DNA from: Hericium rajendrae
Lineage: Eukaryota; Basidiomycota; Agaricomycetes; Russulales; Hericiaceae
Reading direction: 5' to 3'
DNA length: 64,000 nucleotides
Assembly (NCBI GenBank): GCA_033439255.1
Contig: JAVRDV010000018.1
Coordinates: 186,001-250,000, forward strand
The notes beneath the pieces were generated by a model. The model saw only the letters and a list, made by a program, of their open reading frames with translations. It had not been told where the DNA came from and ran no database searches. Shown here in pieces: positions 35,773 through 48,300 of the stretch; position 1 is the first letter of the stretch, and each line of letters begins with the position of its first letter. The position numbers and the translations under genes are program-made.

Positions 35773-36951
35773 ACCAACTGTGATGATGATTTGTGACCAC
35801 TGAATTCATGTGGGTAAAAGGATATAATGGCAAACATGGAAATGAAATGGCTGACCAATTAGCTGGAGAAGAGGTTGATAAACAAGAACCAGACATACTC
35901 AATCTTACAGTACCAGATGCCTTCACCATGACAGGAGCTAAAGTCATGATGCTAACACAATCAATTGCATACTGCAGAGTAAGTGACATAAAAAAAGAGA
36001 AACTATGACACACCACTCAAGTTAACCTAGACAAGGTCCAGGAGGCCCTCAAAGCCCTTTTATGAACTGTGGAAACTGATGCTGCCATCTAAAAGGCAAC
36101 CCGACATGAAGACCTAAGCTTGTGCTATCAGCAATGGCTATGGCAAAACTTCCATGGTGTATACTTTGTGGGAGCCAAATGGCTCAATGTCCTAGCACTA
36201 GTCCACTATGCACAGTGCTCCTGCTGTGATGAAAAAACAGAATCAATGGAACACATCATGCTCCAATGTACAGACAAAGTGAACAAACTCATCTGGACCC
36301 TTGCAAAGAAATTGTGGCCACATGGTGATACAACATGGCCCAAAATTATCTGAGGCCTGATCATGGGAACTGGAAAACTCATGGTAATGTTAAATCTAGT
36401 GCTGGCACAGGCTACACAAGCAACACAAACTATGATGCAGAACATACCTACAGCTAAACTAACTTCGAGAGATAGAGAAGCCTCACAGCTCCTCCAGATC
36501 CTTATCTCCAAAGCCGATTATCTTATCTGGGTTATCAGATGTAAACAGATTGTCTGGGGAGTGAAACACTCTGAATGCGCAATCACTACTTGATGGAAAC
36601 AAACAATCATAGACAGGATAACTTCGGACAGACTCATAGCATGTAAGCTAAAAAAAAAACAGCAATGATGAAGCTGGTTAAAAATACATGGCACAACATC
36701 CTCGCTCATCTGACAAGCGACTGGCACACCCACTCCAAGGTTTTAGTGAGTCTCAAGCCCCACTGGCACACTGCCTGATGATAGATCAGGCATGCATTTA
36801 TGCATTTTTCCTTACAGCACTGTCAACCCCTAGTGGATGGTGGTGGTTTAAGCTTTTAGGTGAAACTCGAGTTGTATAATTGTGGCTAGCTTAACTAGTT
36901 GCACTCTGTACGATATAGTGAACCCTAATATATGGCTATTCGAAAAAAAAA
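35773..36951 (+). mobile_element. 5'-truncated LINE: RNase H and zinc-binding tail
   Basis: A 13-bp target duplication, GAAAACAATGCTT (35760-35772) and GGAAACAATGCTT (36952-36964), flanks 1.18 kb ending in a run of nine A. The frame starts within an RNase H domain (WVKGYNGKHGNEMADQLAG: the conserved H and D of the last motif), followed by a CxxC...HxxxxC zinc-binding segment (CSCCDEKTESMEHIMLQC) as in the zf-RVT domain of fungal non-LTR elements. Several in-frame stops show it is dead. The short 3' portion is typical of incomplete reverse transcription. Confidence 0.85.
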
Positions 36952-37284
36952 GGAAACAATGCTTGTGATGTACCTGTCACAGTGGAGTCAAATGAAGGAC
37001 AAACCTTGGAAGACAAATCAGAGAACACTATCGTTGAGGAAGAAGACAAGAGTCAGAATGCCGATGATGCCGATGATGCCGCGGCCGGTCCGGAACTGGA
37101 GCTCACATGGAGATTTGCTGCAATAGTGAATGGCAAGTTCACAATGGAAGCACGACTAGAGGATATTATGCAGCAGGAGATGGAACATGACAATCAAGAA
37201 TGGGAGAACAAGCACACTTTCAATCAGTGGCAGGAGGACGATCCAGAACCAATCTCAGAAGTTGTTTTCGTAGATGAGGAGTAA

Positions 37285-37649
37285 AATGGGACTACGAAAT
37301 GATTATATTGCTATCTCTGTCATCCTGTAGACATTGTCACTCGGTCATTGCTTACTTCGACAGAAATATAGGACTTTGAACGTACCAGCGCTCTCATCCG
37401 TTTGGCGCTTCGTGGCAAGGTGTTGATAGATACATCTCCTGCAGCATCTGCCGAGCTTCTATAATGACATGGATAGTAGCCCTAAATTACGTAGATGCAA
37501 TAAAGCCGGAATGACATACTTGCGTTTCAGCGGTGGAATCCGCAAAACAATTTTAGCCCCATGTTTGAGGATGATTTCACTAGGCAGACGCCGAGTCGCC
37601 TGTGCAGTTGCAGTCTCAGCTTGAAGCGAGACATTTGGAGTTTGCTCAT
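37285..37649. other. Spacer at the start of the CpG-retaining island
   Basis: No certain gene. A 64-codon minus-strand frame (37459-37653) could be a last exon of the helicase gene upstream. Confidence 0.4.
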
Positions 37650-39926
37650 TCACTTTGACATTCTCCTACAGGCGCGATACTTTAGCTCAAGAACGACTAG
37701 ACTAGAGTGCTTTGTTTGCCTACGTACCTCGTTCCCCGCGCTCACTACTCCTCCATTGACTGACGAGCCTGATGAATCGCATACAAGGCTGCCGGCTGCG
37801 ATAACCATATTTTGCATACTAATATGCATCTGGTTTACTGGTCGAGGTCGAGGTCGAGATTGCATTGTAGTGGTCTTCATTGCCATCGGAGGCTGTGAGG
37901 CGGATAACGCGGATGGTGATGTTGGCTGCCCGTTCTTCTGCGGCGGATATGATGGCGTACCACTCTCGCCCACTGCTCCTTCTGCCTCAACAGCGGCAGT
38001 CGACCGTGCTTCGCCACACACAACTGGAGCTTGTGCTGATGTAGCTGCATCTGAATCCTCGAAAACCGTCGTTTGCACCATGCCGAGTGTGCGCTGCACG
38101 TCACGGACTGCATCCGAAAGCTGCGACTTACAGTTGTGGATGTATGGGATGCCGTTGATGATGTCGTCAAGATCAGATGGCGATGTGAACGAATGCGGCC
38201 CAAAAGAGCACGAATCGTAGGATCGGGGAGGAAGAGGAATGGAGGAATGTGTCCAGCTTCGACCTCATCAGCGGCTTTCCACGCTGTCAATCGAAACTCG
38301 AGCAAGCGCCTAGTCCCTGCTGTGGTCTGCTCAGCGCTTAGTCGACTAGGTTGGTCGTAGGCGGAAGATGGATCCTCGAACAGAAACTGCAGGCCCTTCG
38401 GTTCCAAATCGCCAAGGCTGGCCATACAGCGTGAGCAGTTACAGAATGGAGGTTTGGAAGGGGGAGGGTTGATGAGGCAGCTGTTGCATGTACAAGACGT
38501 ATCGTCTGATGGATTCTCGTACAGATCATCCTGTACTTCTCGAATACAGGAGGCTTCGACCAGCCGGGTGACACCGCGATCCATCGATGGCTTCGAATTC
38601 TCCGCACTGTGACCTCGCGCCTGGGTTTCCGGACTAGAAGTCAGGACCTGACGAGCGGTCTCGCGCACCGACGGCGAGATGTACATGATCCCTCGTGCAT
38701 CGGAGACGAGCCTCCGGTCGCGCCCAGCCCGTCCAACTCGTTGGAAGAATTCATCCGGGTCCGTTGGAGCACCTAAGGTGATGACGTCCTCGATGTCCGG
38801 CGCATCCACACCTTGCATCAGCGAATCAGTCGCAATGATAATTTGCAGTCCCGACCCTCTCGTGTTCATGAGCTCTTGAGTCTTTGTGTTGTATTGCTTC
38901 GACATGAGCGAGTTATAAGTCCGGAAGCGGACTGATCGCGCTCGCGAGGATGGCGCACGATGCCATAGATAGACGAGAACACGAAATCCAAGGAGTATGG
39001 TCTTGCAGAAGATGATGATCTTTCTATTGCGCTGTAAAACCCAATCGAGGTAATCAAATCGGCGACCTCCGAGTCCTAGAGCGGGGACCTCGCGAATGAG
39101 AAGTTAAAGGTCGTAGCGCATATTTGATCGTCGGATCGAGTGATATCGGCCGGCTTTCAGGCCCAGAAAGCGACAAATGTTGCGAGTGCGCTCACCCGCG
39201 AGAAGGGTGGCTGAGAGCCCAATGAGGACCGTGTGCTCTGGCAGTCGCGCCCTCATGAACCCGATCTGCTGAAACGCCTTTCGAAAGAGGGCACCCCAGA
39301 CATCTAATAAATGGATCTCGTCGACATCTAGGAATCATATGCATCTATAGAAAAACCCATCTTGAAGAAGTCCTTCAAAACCTTTCGAGATGAGTTGTTC
39401 CTGCGATAATAGAATAATGGATACATCGAGGCGACGCGCGGTCAACCAGAGATTTTCGCCGTGCCGTCGACCATCGGCTAGAGTCTCAGAGTTGATTGGT
39501 ATTATGTTGAGACTGAGTTTGTTGAGTTCGTCAGTCTTCAGAAGTGTGGGTTAATATAATTGCAGTCCGACAGTACAAAGATTGTACTCGCACCTTCTCG
39601 ACCTCGAGCACGTTGGTAGGAAGTATCCCTATGAACACAGGGTTTGGGGGGAGCTTTCTCTTCAAGGACTGAGGGAGAGTCGGATATTTGTGAACAGAGT
39701 CTATGAGGAGCATGGGTAGGAACCACAGCGCGGTCTTGCCACCTCCAGTAGGTATGCATCCGAGAAGATCTTTCCCGCTTACGGCGGCACAAGCTCCTTC
39801 GAGCTGACAGTCGTGTATGTCGAAAGGGACTCTCTCTCTGAGCAGCACTCGAGCCAATTCCTGTCCTCGAGGAGAGAGAAGGTCGACGATGCTGTCATCA
39901 GAGGCTGGGCGAGTAGCTGTGCTCAT
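37650..39926 (-). pseudogene. RecQ-like DEAD-box helicase, decayed
   Basis: ATP-dependent helicase of a RecQ-like group common in Agaricomycetes. The first exon starts at 39926 and has a Q-motif-like segment (FDIHDCQLEGACAAVSGKDL) and Walker A (PTGGGKTAL, ~39750). After an intron near 39540 come a DEIH box in VDEIHLLDVWG (~39310), SATLLAG (motif III), then in helicase domain 2 ATDSLMQGVDAPDIEDV (motif V) and QRVGRAGRDR (motif VI, ~38740), followed by a cysteine-rich tail (CTCNSC, CNCSRCM) and a low-complexity C-terminus. In-frame stops stand at 39335-39337 (TGA, probably from CGA) and 39104-39106 (TAA, probably from CAA), both C-to-T on the coding strand, and a frame change occurs near 38190. 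The end could extend to about 37459. It is probably not functional. Confidence 0.75.
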
Positions 39927-40662
39927 GAACGTGTTGAATGACGCTTGTTGAAGTCGCCGCGACGCGTTGAACGCGTCTCGTTGACCGTGTGGCTGCGTTG
40001 CACGTGCACCGTGTTAACGCCGAAGGGGACTCTACGGTTCGGCCCTAACACTTCGCAAAGGACAACTGCCCTCAACGTTCGATATCCGTCAGCATCGGGG
40101 ATGGGAGATGGGCCAAAGACTCCTATATTCGTAGTGATTTCTATTGGAGCTCGGCCGAAATTTGGGCCCTTTCGTCCGCAGCAGGATCGCAGCGTGGCGA
40201 TTTTTTGGGCCATTTCCGTCAGCACCAGGATCTAACCTTTGCTGGGATATTCGGCGATCTTACGCGCACCTAATGCAGGTACTTTTCTGATCGTTCAATT
40301 ACCCACGACAGCAGGCCGCGTGTATGTTCTCACCTGCTCTCGCTCAGCAGCTCACTCAAAACTTGCTCAACACACACTCCTGCCATGCTTAGCAAGCGGC
40401 CCTTCCGCAACCCAGCCGTAAGCAAGCAATTCCGCGCAAGAGGTCTATCAATACGAAATTTGCTGTAACCCTCCTGACTTCGTTGGAGTCGAGCATATAG
40501 ACAACATATCAGCACACCGCACTGGGATCCGCATTGACATCAGTCCTTGCGCCGCACTGCTGCCCCGCTGCTATGATCATGAGGTATATCAGAGATGGAC
40601 GTCAATGTCCATAAAGACATTTCCCCCTCTTTTCGCCGAGGTGGTGCACCGTGCTATTCTTC
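39927..40662. other. Spacer with no recognised gene
   Basis: CpG-normal DNA between the helicase start and the next gene. Short frames on both strands show no domain. Confidence 0.5.
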
Positions 40663-41071
40663 ATGGCCACTATCGTTGAAGGGGACCAGGATCCTCGCAG
40701 CTACCGTTATTTCATCAGTTTGAGTAAAGATGAAGAGGCGATTTACAACTCATGGTATTTGTGATACTTCATTTTTTTGCCCGTCCGACATTCGAGACTA
40801 ATCCATTTCCAGGGATACCGCCGTGAATGATGCCTCCGAGTTTGCCATTTTTAAAGGGTTCAATGACCTGAATTCCGCTATGAAGGTTTGGCGGTCAGCT
40901 CGTGTTAAACGCGGATTAGTAGATGCTGCATTCCATCCAAATGGAAAGGGCTATGATGGTCTTGGTGCTCTTCTCATATATACGCGGGGCCAGCAGCCCA
41001 CAAAGGCGCGTTCGTCGAGGAGTCATAATTCCAGGGGTGGGAAGCGGGCACAGTTTATCCCAAAGGTATGA
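40663..41071 (+). CDS. Small protein, possibly with an RNase H1 N-terminal-like fold
   Basis: Two exons, 40663-40754 and 40813-41071, joined by an intron with GTATTT and TTTCCAG ends, give 116 residues with matching phase. The middle (DEEAIYNSWDTAV...FKGFNDLNSAMKVW) follows the pattern G/N-x-W...F-K-x-F...A-x-x-x-W seen in RNase H1 N-terminal (viroplasmin-like) domains, which bind RNA/DNA hybrids. The tail is basic and serine-rich (KARSSRSHNSRGGKRAQF). The similarity is weak and the assignment is inference; the gene may be a truncated member. Confidence 0.4.
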
Positions 41072-42784
41072 TTTGTTGTCGTCCCAAGGACAAGTAGCCA
41101 ACCAAAGCTCTGAAAATGCTCTGAAAGGGAGCATCCACAGCCATCATGTACTCCTCCCGCACCACGCGACACTTTCCCACTGCATCGATGTGAATAACTG
41201 CATGCAGGTCCTGAATGGGAAGCGTTGGATATTTGTGGGGCAGGGTCATTAATGATAGAGGACTGTCTGCAATGTCAAGCCGTAAGGCATTTACTTGGAC
41301 TGAGCAGTAAGCAATTCGTATACAGCTTCTTAACAACTTTTAACGCTCGAAAGTCCGAGAGAGCTCTGGGGGGCTATACAACCCCCGCGATAGACTCTTC
41401 GGAGTTGGGATAGTGAGTGTCATGACGTGTCTTGTACACTCATGGGAATTCTCTCAGATTCGCGATGCATACCAAGAGCCGGACTGTATTACAGCACAGC
41501 TAAGATTGTATTGTTTCTTCTGCCTATGGTCGTAGGTTGTTCCTGGCACGTCGCCCTGAGCAGAAGCAGAAGGCAGATTAGCAAATGGTATCATCGATTG
41601 TTTCATTGAGAAAGAGTGTCCCGGATCCACGGTCAGACTTAGCGCAGAGGGGTAAATCTGACTCTTTATAGTCGGATCCATAGACCCTCACAGCTGTAGC
41701 ATTTTCGAAAGACACCGTAGCACCTTTCATTGCGTGACACCCGCGGCCCTTGCTTCAGTCCTTCACGTCCGGGTTCAACTCCTCGTTGCGGTGCTAGCGC
41801 TGCCACCCTATGATGGCCACCAATCCGACCGCTTATATCATTGGCACTAGGGAAACCTGAGCTGTACAAAATACAGACAACTGAGACGAAGTCTCATGTC
41901 AGCAGGGCAAGGAGGTAGACAGGAAACCAGAAATGCACAGAGAATATCGATGTTGACGACGAATTACACGCTAAGACGTAACGCTCCACAGAGATCACGC
42001 ACGAGCACAAGCTCCACGAAGTTTTGGATCGGGGAGTTAATGCAGAGCCGATGGTACAATGGCAGCACTGAGAAGATGTCGAGCGTGATGCTGCGGCACC
42101 ACATTGCGGCAGAAAAATCAAATTCGGGCAGGGAAGGTGCACAGGAGACATACTCATTTACATACTGATAGGAGATGACCGTCGCCAAATAGGAGCAGGT
42201 CCTTCAATTGTAGCTTCATGACTTCGCATGCACCGTACTCCTTGATGACCTCGGGCTTGATAACGAACGACAACGCCTGTCACATCGCCCGCCTTGAGAT
42301 GGATCAGAGAGGAGGAGACGCTCCGAATGATGCTCAAGTACTTGCGAGGCATTAGCAAAGGCATTCCCATGCGCAGCGCTGTTGAGCGACGCGTCCAGGA
42401 CATGACCCTGTCAATGCTTCGATGATTGAGCGCAGCTAGTCGAGAGATGAGAATGCAAATTGTGACATGCTCTTGGGCCATGCAGAAACGCGTATAAGAT
42501 TGATATAACATAGAATGAATGGTCATAGATGGTGGCAGAGACAAGGAGACTAAAAAGCATGAGGGGCATAGGGACCAAACACACACACTCACCCACAAGA
42601 CCGACCGACACCATATGCACATCGAAGATGGAGGTGATTACATATGCGCGTACGGACGTGCCTGAATCGACTCCATGAAAGACGGCGATGCCAATGGAGG
42701 ACGCATGCGCTGATGGATGGTGCACGCAGCCACTGATGTCGAGGGTATTAATGAGGGCCATGGCTGAGGGCAAGGGACTCGGGG
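41072..42784. other. No recognised gene
   Basis: Several minus-strand frames between 41894 and 42791 are hydrophobic (for example SIRALVYAASC-type stretches rich in L, V, S and C) and could be remnants of a membrane protein, but I cannot place them in a family and no consistent exon set emerges. A B-box-like GGTTCAACTCC at about 41773 is not part of a foldable tRNA. Confidence 0.35.
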
Positions 42785-43243
42785 TTGACACAGGCTAACT
42801 CAGACGTGAGTGCGGTGGGTGTACGTGCGCAGGCTGGCAAAGAGGACGCGGTCGTCTGGTCCACTACGATGGCATCCGCATCCGCACCCGCACAGACAGC
42901 AGAACTTGATGCGCTAGAAATGCTGAAATTTTGCGTGCTGGAAGGAATCAGAGCATGCCTCCAGCATGAACAGCGTCTCCGCAGGCGGCAGGACTGGATC
43001 AAGCTACTATCAAGCTGTCCTGTTGAGAAAACATGGTACCTAGAGTTCCGTCACGCGCTCCGTAAAAAAGCAAAATCGAGGATTAATCACCCTCACGTCA
43101 GAGCGCGGTTAGTTGGCGACCTAAATGTATTGATGACATCATTTACTTGCTACAAGCGATACGTACATCGAAGGATTGTGACTGGCGGTTGCAAACTTAC
43201 TGTGAGGCAGCTGAGCGTACAGTATGTAAGGGCTGAGCGCTGA
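42785..43243 (+). CDS. Hypothetical protein, 152 aa
   Basis: A single open frame of 152 codons with normal codon variety. Alanine-rich N-terminus, then a charged helical region (QHEQRLRRRQDWIKLLS, FRHALRKKAKSRI) and a basic C-terminus. No family recognised. It contains a 28-bp stretch nearly identical to sequence in copy C (see findings). It could be one exon of a larger gene or a chance frame. Confidence 0.3.
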   Translation: MTQANSDVSAVGVRAQAGKEDAVVWSTTMASASAPAQTAELDALEMLKFCVLEGIRACLQHEQRLRRRQDWIKLLSSCPVEKTWYLEFRHALRKKAKSRINHPHVRARLVGDLNVLMTSFTCYKRYVHRRIVTGGCKLTVRQLSVQYVRAER

Positions 43244-44280
43244 GCGCCGAGCGCCGAGCGCCGGTCTTATTAATAACTAGGATTTGTGCCGGTCCGGCTG
43301 AGCAACAGCAATCGAAGTGCTCCGTACGAGTCCTACAGCCGTTTGCTGAACGATATCGAGAGGTATCTAGGGAAACCATGTCAAATACATAGATCTCTTG
43401 AAGCAAAGCACGACCAGATTTCAAAGGAGCATGCCACCCAGATTTGTGTCGGTGCTCGCGCGATGGCAGAAACTGATGTCCTCACCATACCAAGATCTCT
43501 ATGAATTAATCTCTGGAGCGGAGCTGTCGTTCGCGTAGCAGCGCCTTCCGGATCTTCGGATCCAGAGATCCGATCGATGATCGATGATCTGCTGCAACTC
43601 CTGGATCTTTGACATCTTCGCTCGGTCGGCATCTCGCGATCAGACTCCGCACACCAGCTGCACAATCTCACCTTCCATGATCTGCCATGATCCTCACGAA
43701 TTACCTTACCGTCCTGTTTTGTGATTCGCCTTAGACAGCTAGCGGGTCAGTATCTCATGCAATTATCATTTACTTTTCGAGGCGCCAACCTTACGTCCGA
43801 GCTGCCGTCTTCCGCCGCCCACAAAGGAAGGAAAGTAAGGTAAATGATATTGTATCCTGCAGCGGGACCCAACGACGAACAAGGTGGTATATACCGCGTG
43901 CCATGCAGTCAGGCACAGACTTAATGCACGGTCCTCCGGCCATTTCCTCGGTCCCGTCTGCTCATCGTTTTCTCGCTCAGGCTTTCGCAGGTAGACAGAA
44001 CACGCGCACATGTGATACGGTGCACCAAGCTCATTCCATCTGCAAAGACTAATTCGGTAATTCTTCTTCGAGATGCATGCGCTCATGTGCCATGTCTGGC
44101 GAATCCAACCCCCTCGTTATCGCCAAATTATGCACGATCGGAGGACGTTGATCGTTTGGCTAAGCCGTGGGGCTTCTTGTATAAATTGCTGTGAGTGCTT
44201 CTCATCTGAAGCGTAACACATATATATTACAAGCTTCATCTGACCGGCCACGTCTCGTCGGGGCGCATTCTGCTGTCAGC
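43244..44280. other. Spacer, probable upstream region of the Gti1/Pac2 gene
   Basis: No gene recognised. Two short frames (43286-43504 on the plus strand, 43766-44086 on the minus strand) lack domains. The last few hundred bases should contain the promoter of the gene at 44281; a TATAAAT motif lies at about 44180. Confidence 0.45.
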
Positions 44281-45306
44281 ATGCAACGACCAACCTGCAC
44301 CGATATCTACCTCAGGTCCATTTCCGATGCAGAGGTCATCCTTTATGCCGCCCTTAATCATATACTTCCCACTGTTGTTCGTCGCCTTGATATTCGAGAG
44401 CAGGAATGCATTCGCTCAGGTTCCATCTACGTTTGGGAGGAGATGACGCCAGTGCGGAAGAAAGGCTCAGCGATGTCAGATGTAAGCACCGTATATCGCC
44501 TTCAAAAGCGCCTGATGTAACTTCATCACCAATTTCAGTCCTGTATCGACTCTTGGACCGACGGAAGGAAATGGAGTCGGCCTTTTAAAGGACGATCTGT
44601 ATGGACCAGGCTTTTTCTCCTGCTCTTTCATGATCTCATGGCCACTTTTCTCACAGGGTTTCTATACGTACAAGGAGAAGAAAATACCATTGCCTGAATT
44701 GGGTAAAAAGTATGTCGCCCTCGTATTCTATTCTCGCACCTTTTGATACTTTGTCATCTTGAAATTAAGGTCCTGTGTAAAATGGCCGGAGCACCGTTCT
44801 CGGGAGCCGCTTTTAAGGCAGACGTATTCCATCTTCGTGCACTCAACGGTGCATGGTCGACGTAAATACCACCTCAGTCAGTCTAGACATCACATCACAC
44901 GCTCTGTTGGTGCAATGCTTATTTGTCACCTCCAGCTGCATACGTCGCTGAGGAGACCATCAACCGTCTTTATACAATAGCAGATTTCCCAGTTCTTTTG
45001 TCTTTGCAAGTTCCTCGGGGAACTCTTCAACGTGCCAGTGCGATAGGAGGATCATCCGGTACCCATGCCGTCCACCACGAGCGGGCGCCCCAATCTGTCT
45101 TGCTGCAGCGCGCTGCTGTGAATACACTACCCAGTCACCGTCTTCCCCTCCTAAAGCGCCACACCCACTTCCAAAAACATGCCAACTCTCCGCGCAAATC
45201 CGAGGGTATCCACACTCTTGTTCCATTGGCTCTCCTTGAAAATAATCATGTTCTCAAGCGCCATCCTGTTGATGAGCAAGCCCTGCGCTCCTTCAAACTC
45301 TACTAA
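44281..45306 (+). CDS. Gti1/Pac2 (WOPR) family transcription regulator
   Basis: Five exons: 44281-44481, 44539-44598, 44657-44709, 44770-44876 and 44936-45306. All introns are 57-60 nt with GT...AG ends, and all phases agree, giving 263 residues. The WOPR DNA-binding domain is in two boxes. Box a (1-96) has AEVILYAALNHILPTVVRRL, ECIRSGSIYVWEE and SWTDGRKWS (72-80). Box b (~119-165) has LLRQTYSIFV and RKYHLTAYV (136-144) followed by DFPVLLSLQVP. The family (Wor1, Ryp1, Pac2, Gti1) controls morphological switches and sexual or pathogenic development. The C-terminus is serine/histidine/proline-rich and ends with a conserved-looking HPVDEQALRSF. The protein is shorter at the N-terminus than many relatives, so an upstream exon is possible. 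It appears intact amid repeats. Confidence 0.85.
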
Positions 45307-48300
45307 TCTTATCCTCTTCCACCCTGACGACACTATAGTTGGACAAACTTGAGGAAGACCCAGGGGCGTATTCCAACCGTTTATCGATAAGAGTTCCCCA
45401 TTTCCTTTCTGACGAAAATGCTTGGCTACGCCGTCTGTCCATACCTGGACAAGCATGATCGAAACCTCAGCAGCATGCTGATTCGGGCACTTGTACTTAT
45501 TCTATCGTGTTTACTGCAGCTATTCTCTGCCGAGATAATTCACCGTCGATTTGATACTGGGCCTGTCAATCTGTAACTAGTCTATAGTCATGCCTAGAAT
45601 GCCTGATTTACGTGCTCTCATAATCATGTCGCTGCTTGCAAGGGTGCATTCAATTGATTATTGTGTTCTCTGCATCGCTGCAGTATCTAGGACTGATCAT
45701 CGTGTTTACTACGGCAGTTCTCGTCGCCTGATCATCGTTCCGCATGCTCATATGCTTTACAGTTACGGAACTCGACGAAAAAACAAAGTTCTGCTATACT
45801 GTCATGTGCTTAGACATTCACGAGCATGGACAGCACGAATTAATCGTAGTATCAGTCTTCATCCGGCATTCACAGTGCGATGCAGAACGCCTGGAACACC
45901 AAGAACGATGCGGTCACATTCCCAGTAAGACTGAAAAGTTCGATATGGGCACGATGTATTCACTCTTTCCCTACAGCGTCGGGCCGGCCTTCTTTAGTGG
46001 ACTTAGGCCGGTCATGAGTCACGGGAGGCGAGGGCATCGAGGATGGCTATGGTCCGCAGAGACGTTGCCCTTCGCGCCTGAGGCGAGCCTCCACCACAGA
46101 TGGTCAAGTCAGGCATCACCCACCTGCGCCAGAAAAGTGGTCGAGCTTGGCGGCTATGTCGAATCGAGGTAGTGAGATAATGGGCCCACCGTCGGCCTCA
46201 GTTTGGAAAATGATCATATGGTTGATCTCGAGGAATGAGAAGCGAAGGTCAATATAGACGCTGTAGAGGTGGATGAGAGAGCCGACGATGGTCGTTGCTT
46301 TACGATGAGGCCGCTGAGGACCTGTTAGACAGAAAACACTAGTGATGGCGCGGAACAAAATTGAGTTATTATGTGACGCAGTTCAGTTTTCGCAACTGAC
46401 CGACTCCAACTCGACCAGGGGGGTGCCGAGTCCGACTGAAAAGCAAATGAAGTATAAGGTGTGACTGGCTGGGTTCGAGTTGGAGGGCTGCGAAAACCCT
46501 TTGATATATGCGGTCGCCTCATATGGTCGTGTTCCCCACCTGCAAAGGATATCGTCATCGTGCAGAGGTGTCAAACCTGTCGTGGGCTTTGACCACCCTG
46601 CCATTGCTGGCGAAGCTATCAACATATCTCGGCCCTCCTCCGTGCCCCAGCTTTCCTGGCTGCTGACAGTGATAGATCACACTCCTCGATTTTGGAGCGC
46701 GCATGTGCACAAATCATACGATGTCGCACGGAGAATGACGAGGTCGACCCGTTCTGTCACTGGATCGTACCCAAGAGGTGATCCCAGCACCGACCGACCG
46801 TTCTTATCCCATCCGAGGCCGACAAGAATGGACACGTCCTGGAGAACACAAAATGCGATGCCATCTGCAGCCTCGCGACAGGAACAGGGCTCGCGACCTC
46901 GATCTGTCGCCTCGGAGACACAGTCCAGCTGTACTGGATGACGGGATCGACCACGCCAAACACACATCTATACTTCGCACCCGCATGATTGACGGACGTG
47001 AGTTAGAATGTATTATGCATGAAGTTGTGCTATACGATGAACCGGCAGCTAGGCGACAGGCCGGAGTACAGCAACACGTTGTTCTGGCCAGACCGGAAAG
47101 TCTTTGGGCCCAAGTAACGCACCTGTGACGCAGAAGGAGACCTCTGCAGCGCATAAATGTGAGGAAGGCTGGGTCGAAGATGAGATCTTGCCAGTGGAGG
47201 TGAATAATGAACTTCGAGTCCGCCTACCCAGCCGAAGGATGACCGGTTCGAACTGCATGCAGTACGTGAGACGCAGTGAGACGAGACGCCTTGAAAGTTG
47301 AACGTGATGAAGTACGCCCTCTTCGTCGTCGTAGCAAGTTTGTGCGATTAGAGAGCGACTCGCGGCGGATGGAGCCATGGACCTTGTGGAGAAGTTCATC
47401 ACAGACGAGACAACGTGCATCAAAGTGTCTGAACGCATTGATGCAGTCCCAGGATGGAGCTCACAACACGAGATGCGGGGGCTGATATTCATGACAGCGT
47501 GAGCATGATATGTCGCGTATTGCACATCACCATTGGAGTCCGCTTCCACAGGTGGACTCTAAGCCTCTCGAGGCGTTACTTGCTGCTGGGGCATCCTTCC
47601 GTCACCGCACATCTCGAACCCTTTTGAACCTTTACATAGCAATCGTCAGTGGTTTTTATAGATCGTACAATCAACCGGTACTGACCATCCTTCCGGATCT
47701 TGTCAATGTCATAATGACATCTTATCTTACCCTTCGGGCCAGACAGCGGCAACCCAACCATAGCTGGCGCGAAATGCATAGCCCTGAATGTTCTCCAGCC
47801 AGCGCTACCAGTCCGCTTCGGGTTGGGTGGCAATATCGGATACCGCTGAGCATTCCCTTAAGCCTCCCGGCACAGATGCCGGTGCAGGCACAGTAGATGC
47901 TCTGGGGAGAAACAGAGAGATGCTAGAGGCGTACTTTCGGCTTAGCAACACGTACGTAATGGTGAGATGGTCATGGCTTCCTCTCCAGGACGATCAAGGG
48001 ATGTAGACAGTAAATGCTGACGTCGATGACATAGAGAGGGATGAGAGGGATCGATAAGAGTCCGCTGGGCGACGAGACCGAAATGGTGGAGGCAACAATG
48101 GACCTGCGTTGAAGTTGTGGATGGCATGATAACAATCTAATGGCCTAGTGTTTCTCACCCTCGTGTTGTCAACCTGTGAAGGACGTCATCGCGAATTCCA
48201 CTCGCAGAATGAGCGAAGGTGAATCAGTTGCATTCAGAGGTCGATCGACCCTAGCCAGGTTATGGCCTAGGTATGGCATGGCGAAAAATTGGGAGGCATG

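Larger units (their letters stand above)
34458..37284 (+). pseudogene. DUF6589-like gene, decayed and twice interrupted
   Basis: Three stretches read on the plus strand as parts of one protein. The first (34458-34918) has NPWTPSDWMNML and NVLTKVKRH. The second (35301-35772) has LVNPSDKAGKS, EHNNSDLQAILQQKDSDW and DDYEQGMQWLMDGKLEQ, which fit the core pattern of DUF6589 (LVN..G, DL..EH.N). The third (36965-37284) is an acidic C-terminus ending VVFVDEE. DUF6589 proteins are numerous in Agaricomycetes and often lie among transposons; their function is unknown. A solo LTR (34919-35300) and a LINE fragment (35773-36951) split it, and several stops occur in the older part. The last 320 bp are open and richer in CpG than the rest. 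Confidence 0.55.

Noticed and set aside
41720-41800. tRNA gene suggested by GGTTCAACTCC
   Set aside because: No matching acceptor, D or anticodon stems on either strand.
46390-46500. tRNA gene suggested by GGGTTCGAGTT
   Set aside because: The motif is half of an 11-bp inverted repeat; no cloverleaf can be drawn.
46116-47549. A gene on the minus strand assembled from hydrophobic pieces
   Set aside because: Splice sites and phases could not be made consistent and no family was recognised, so it is only mentioned as a possibility.
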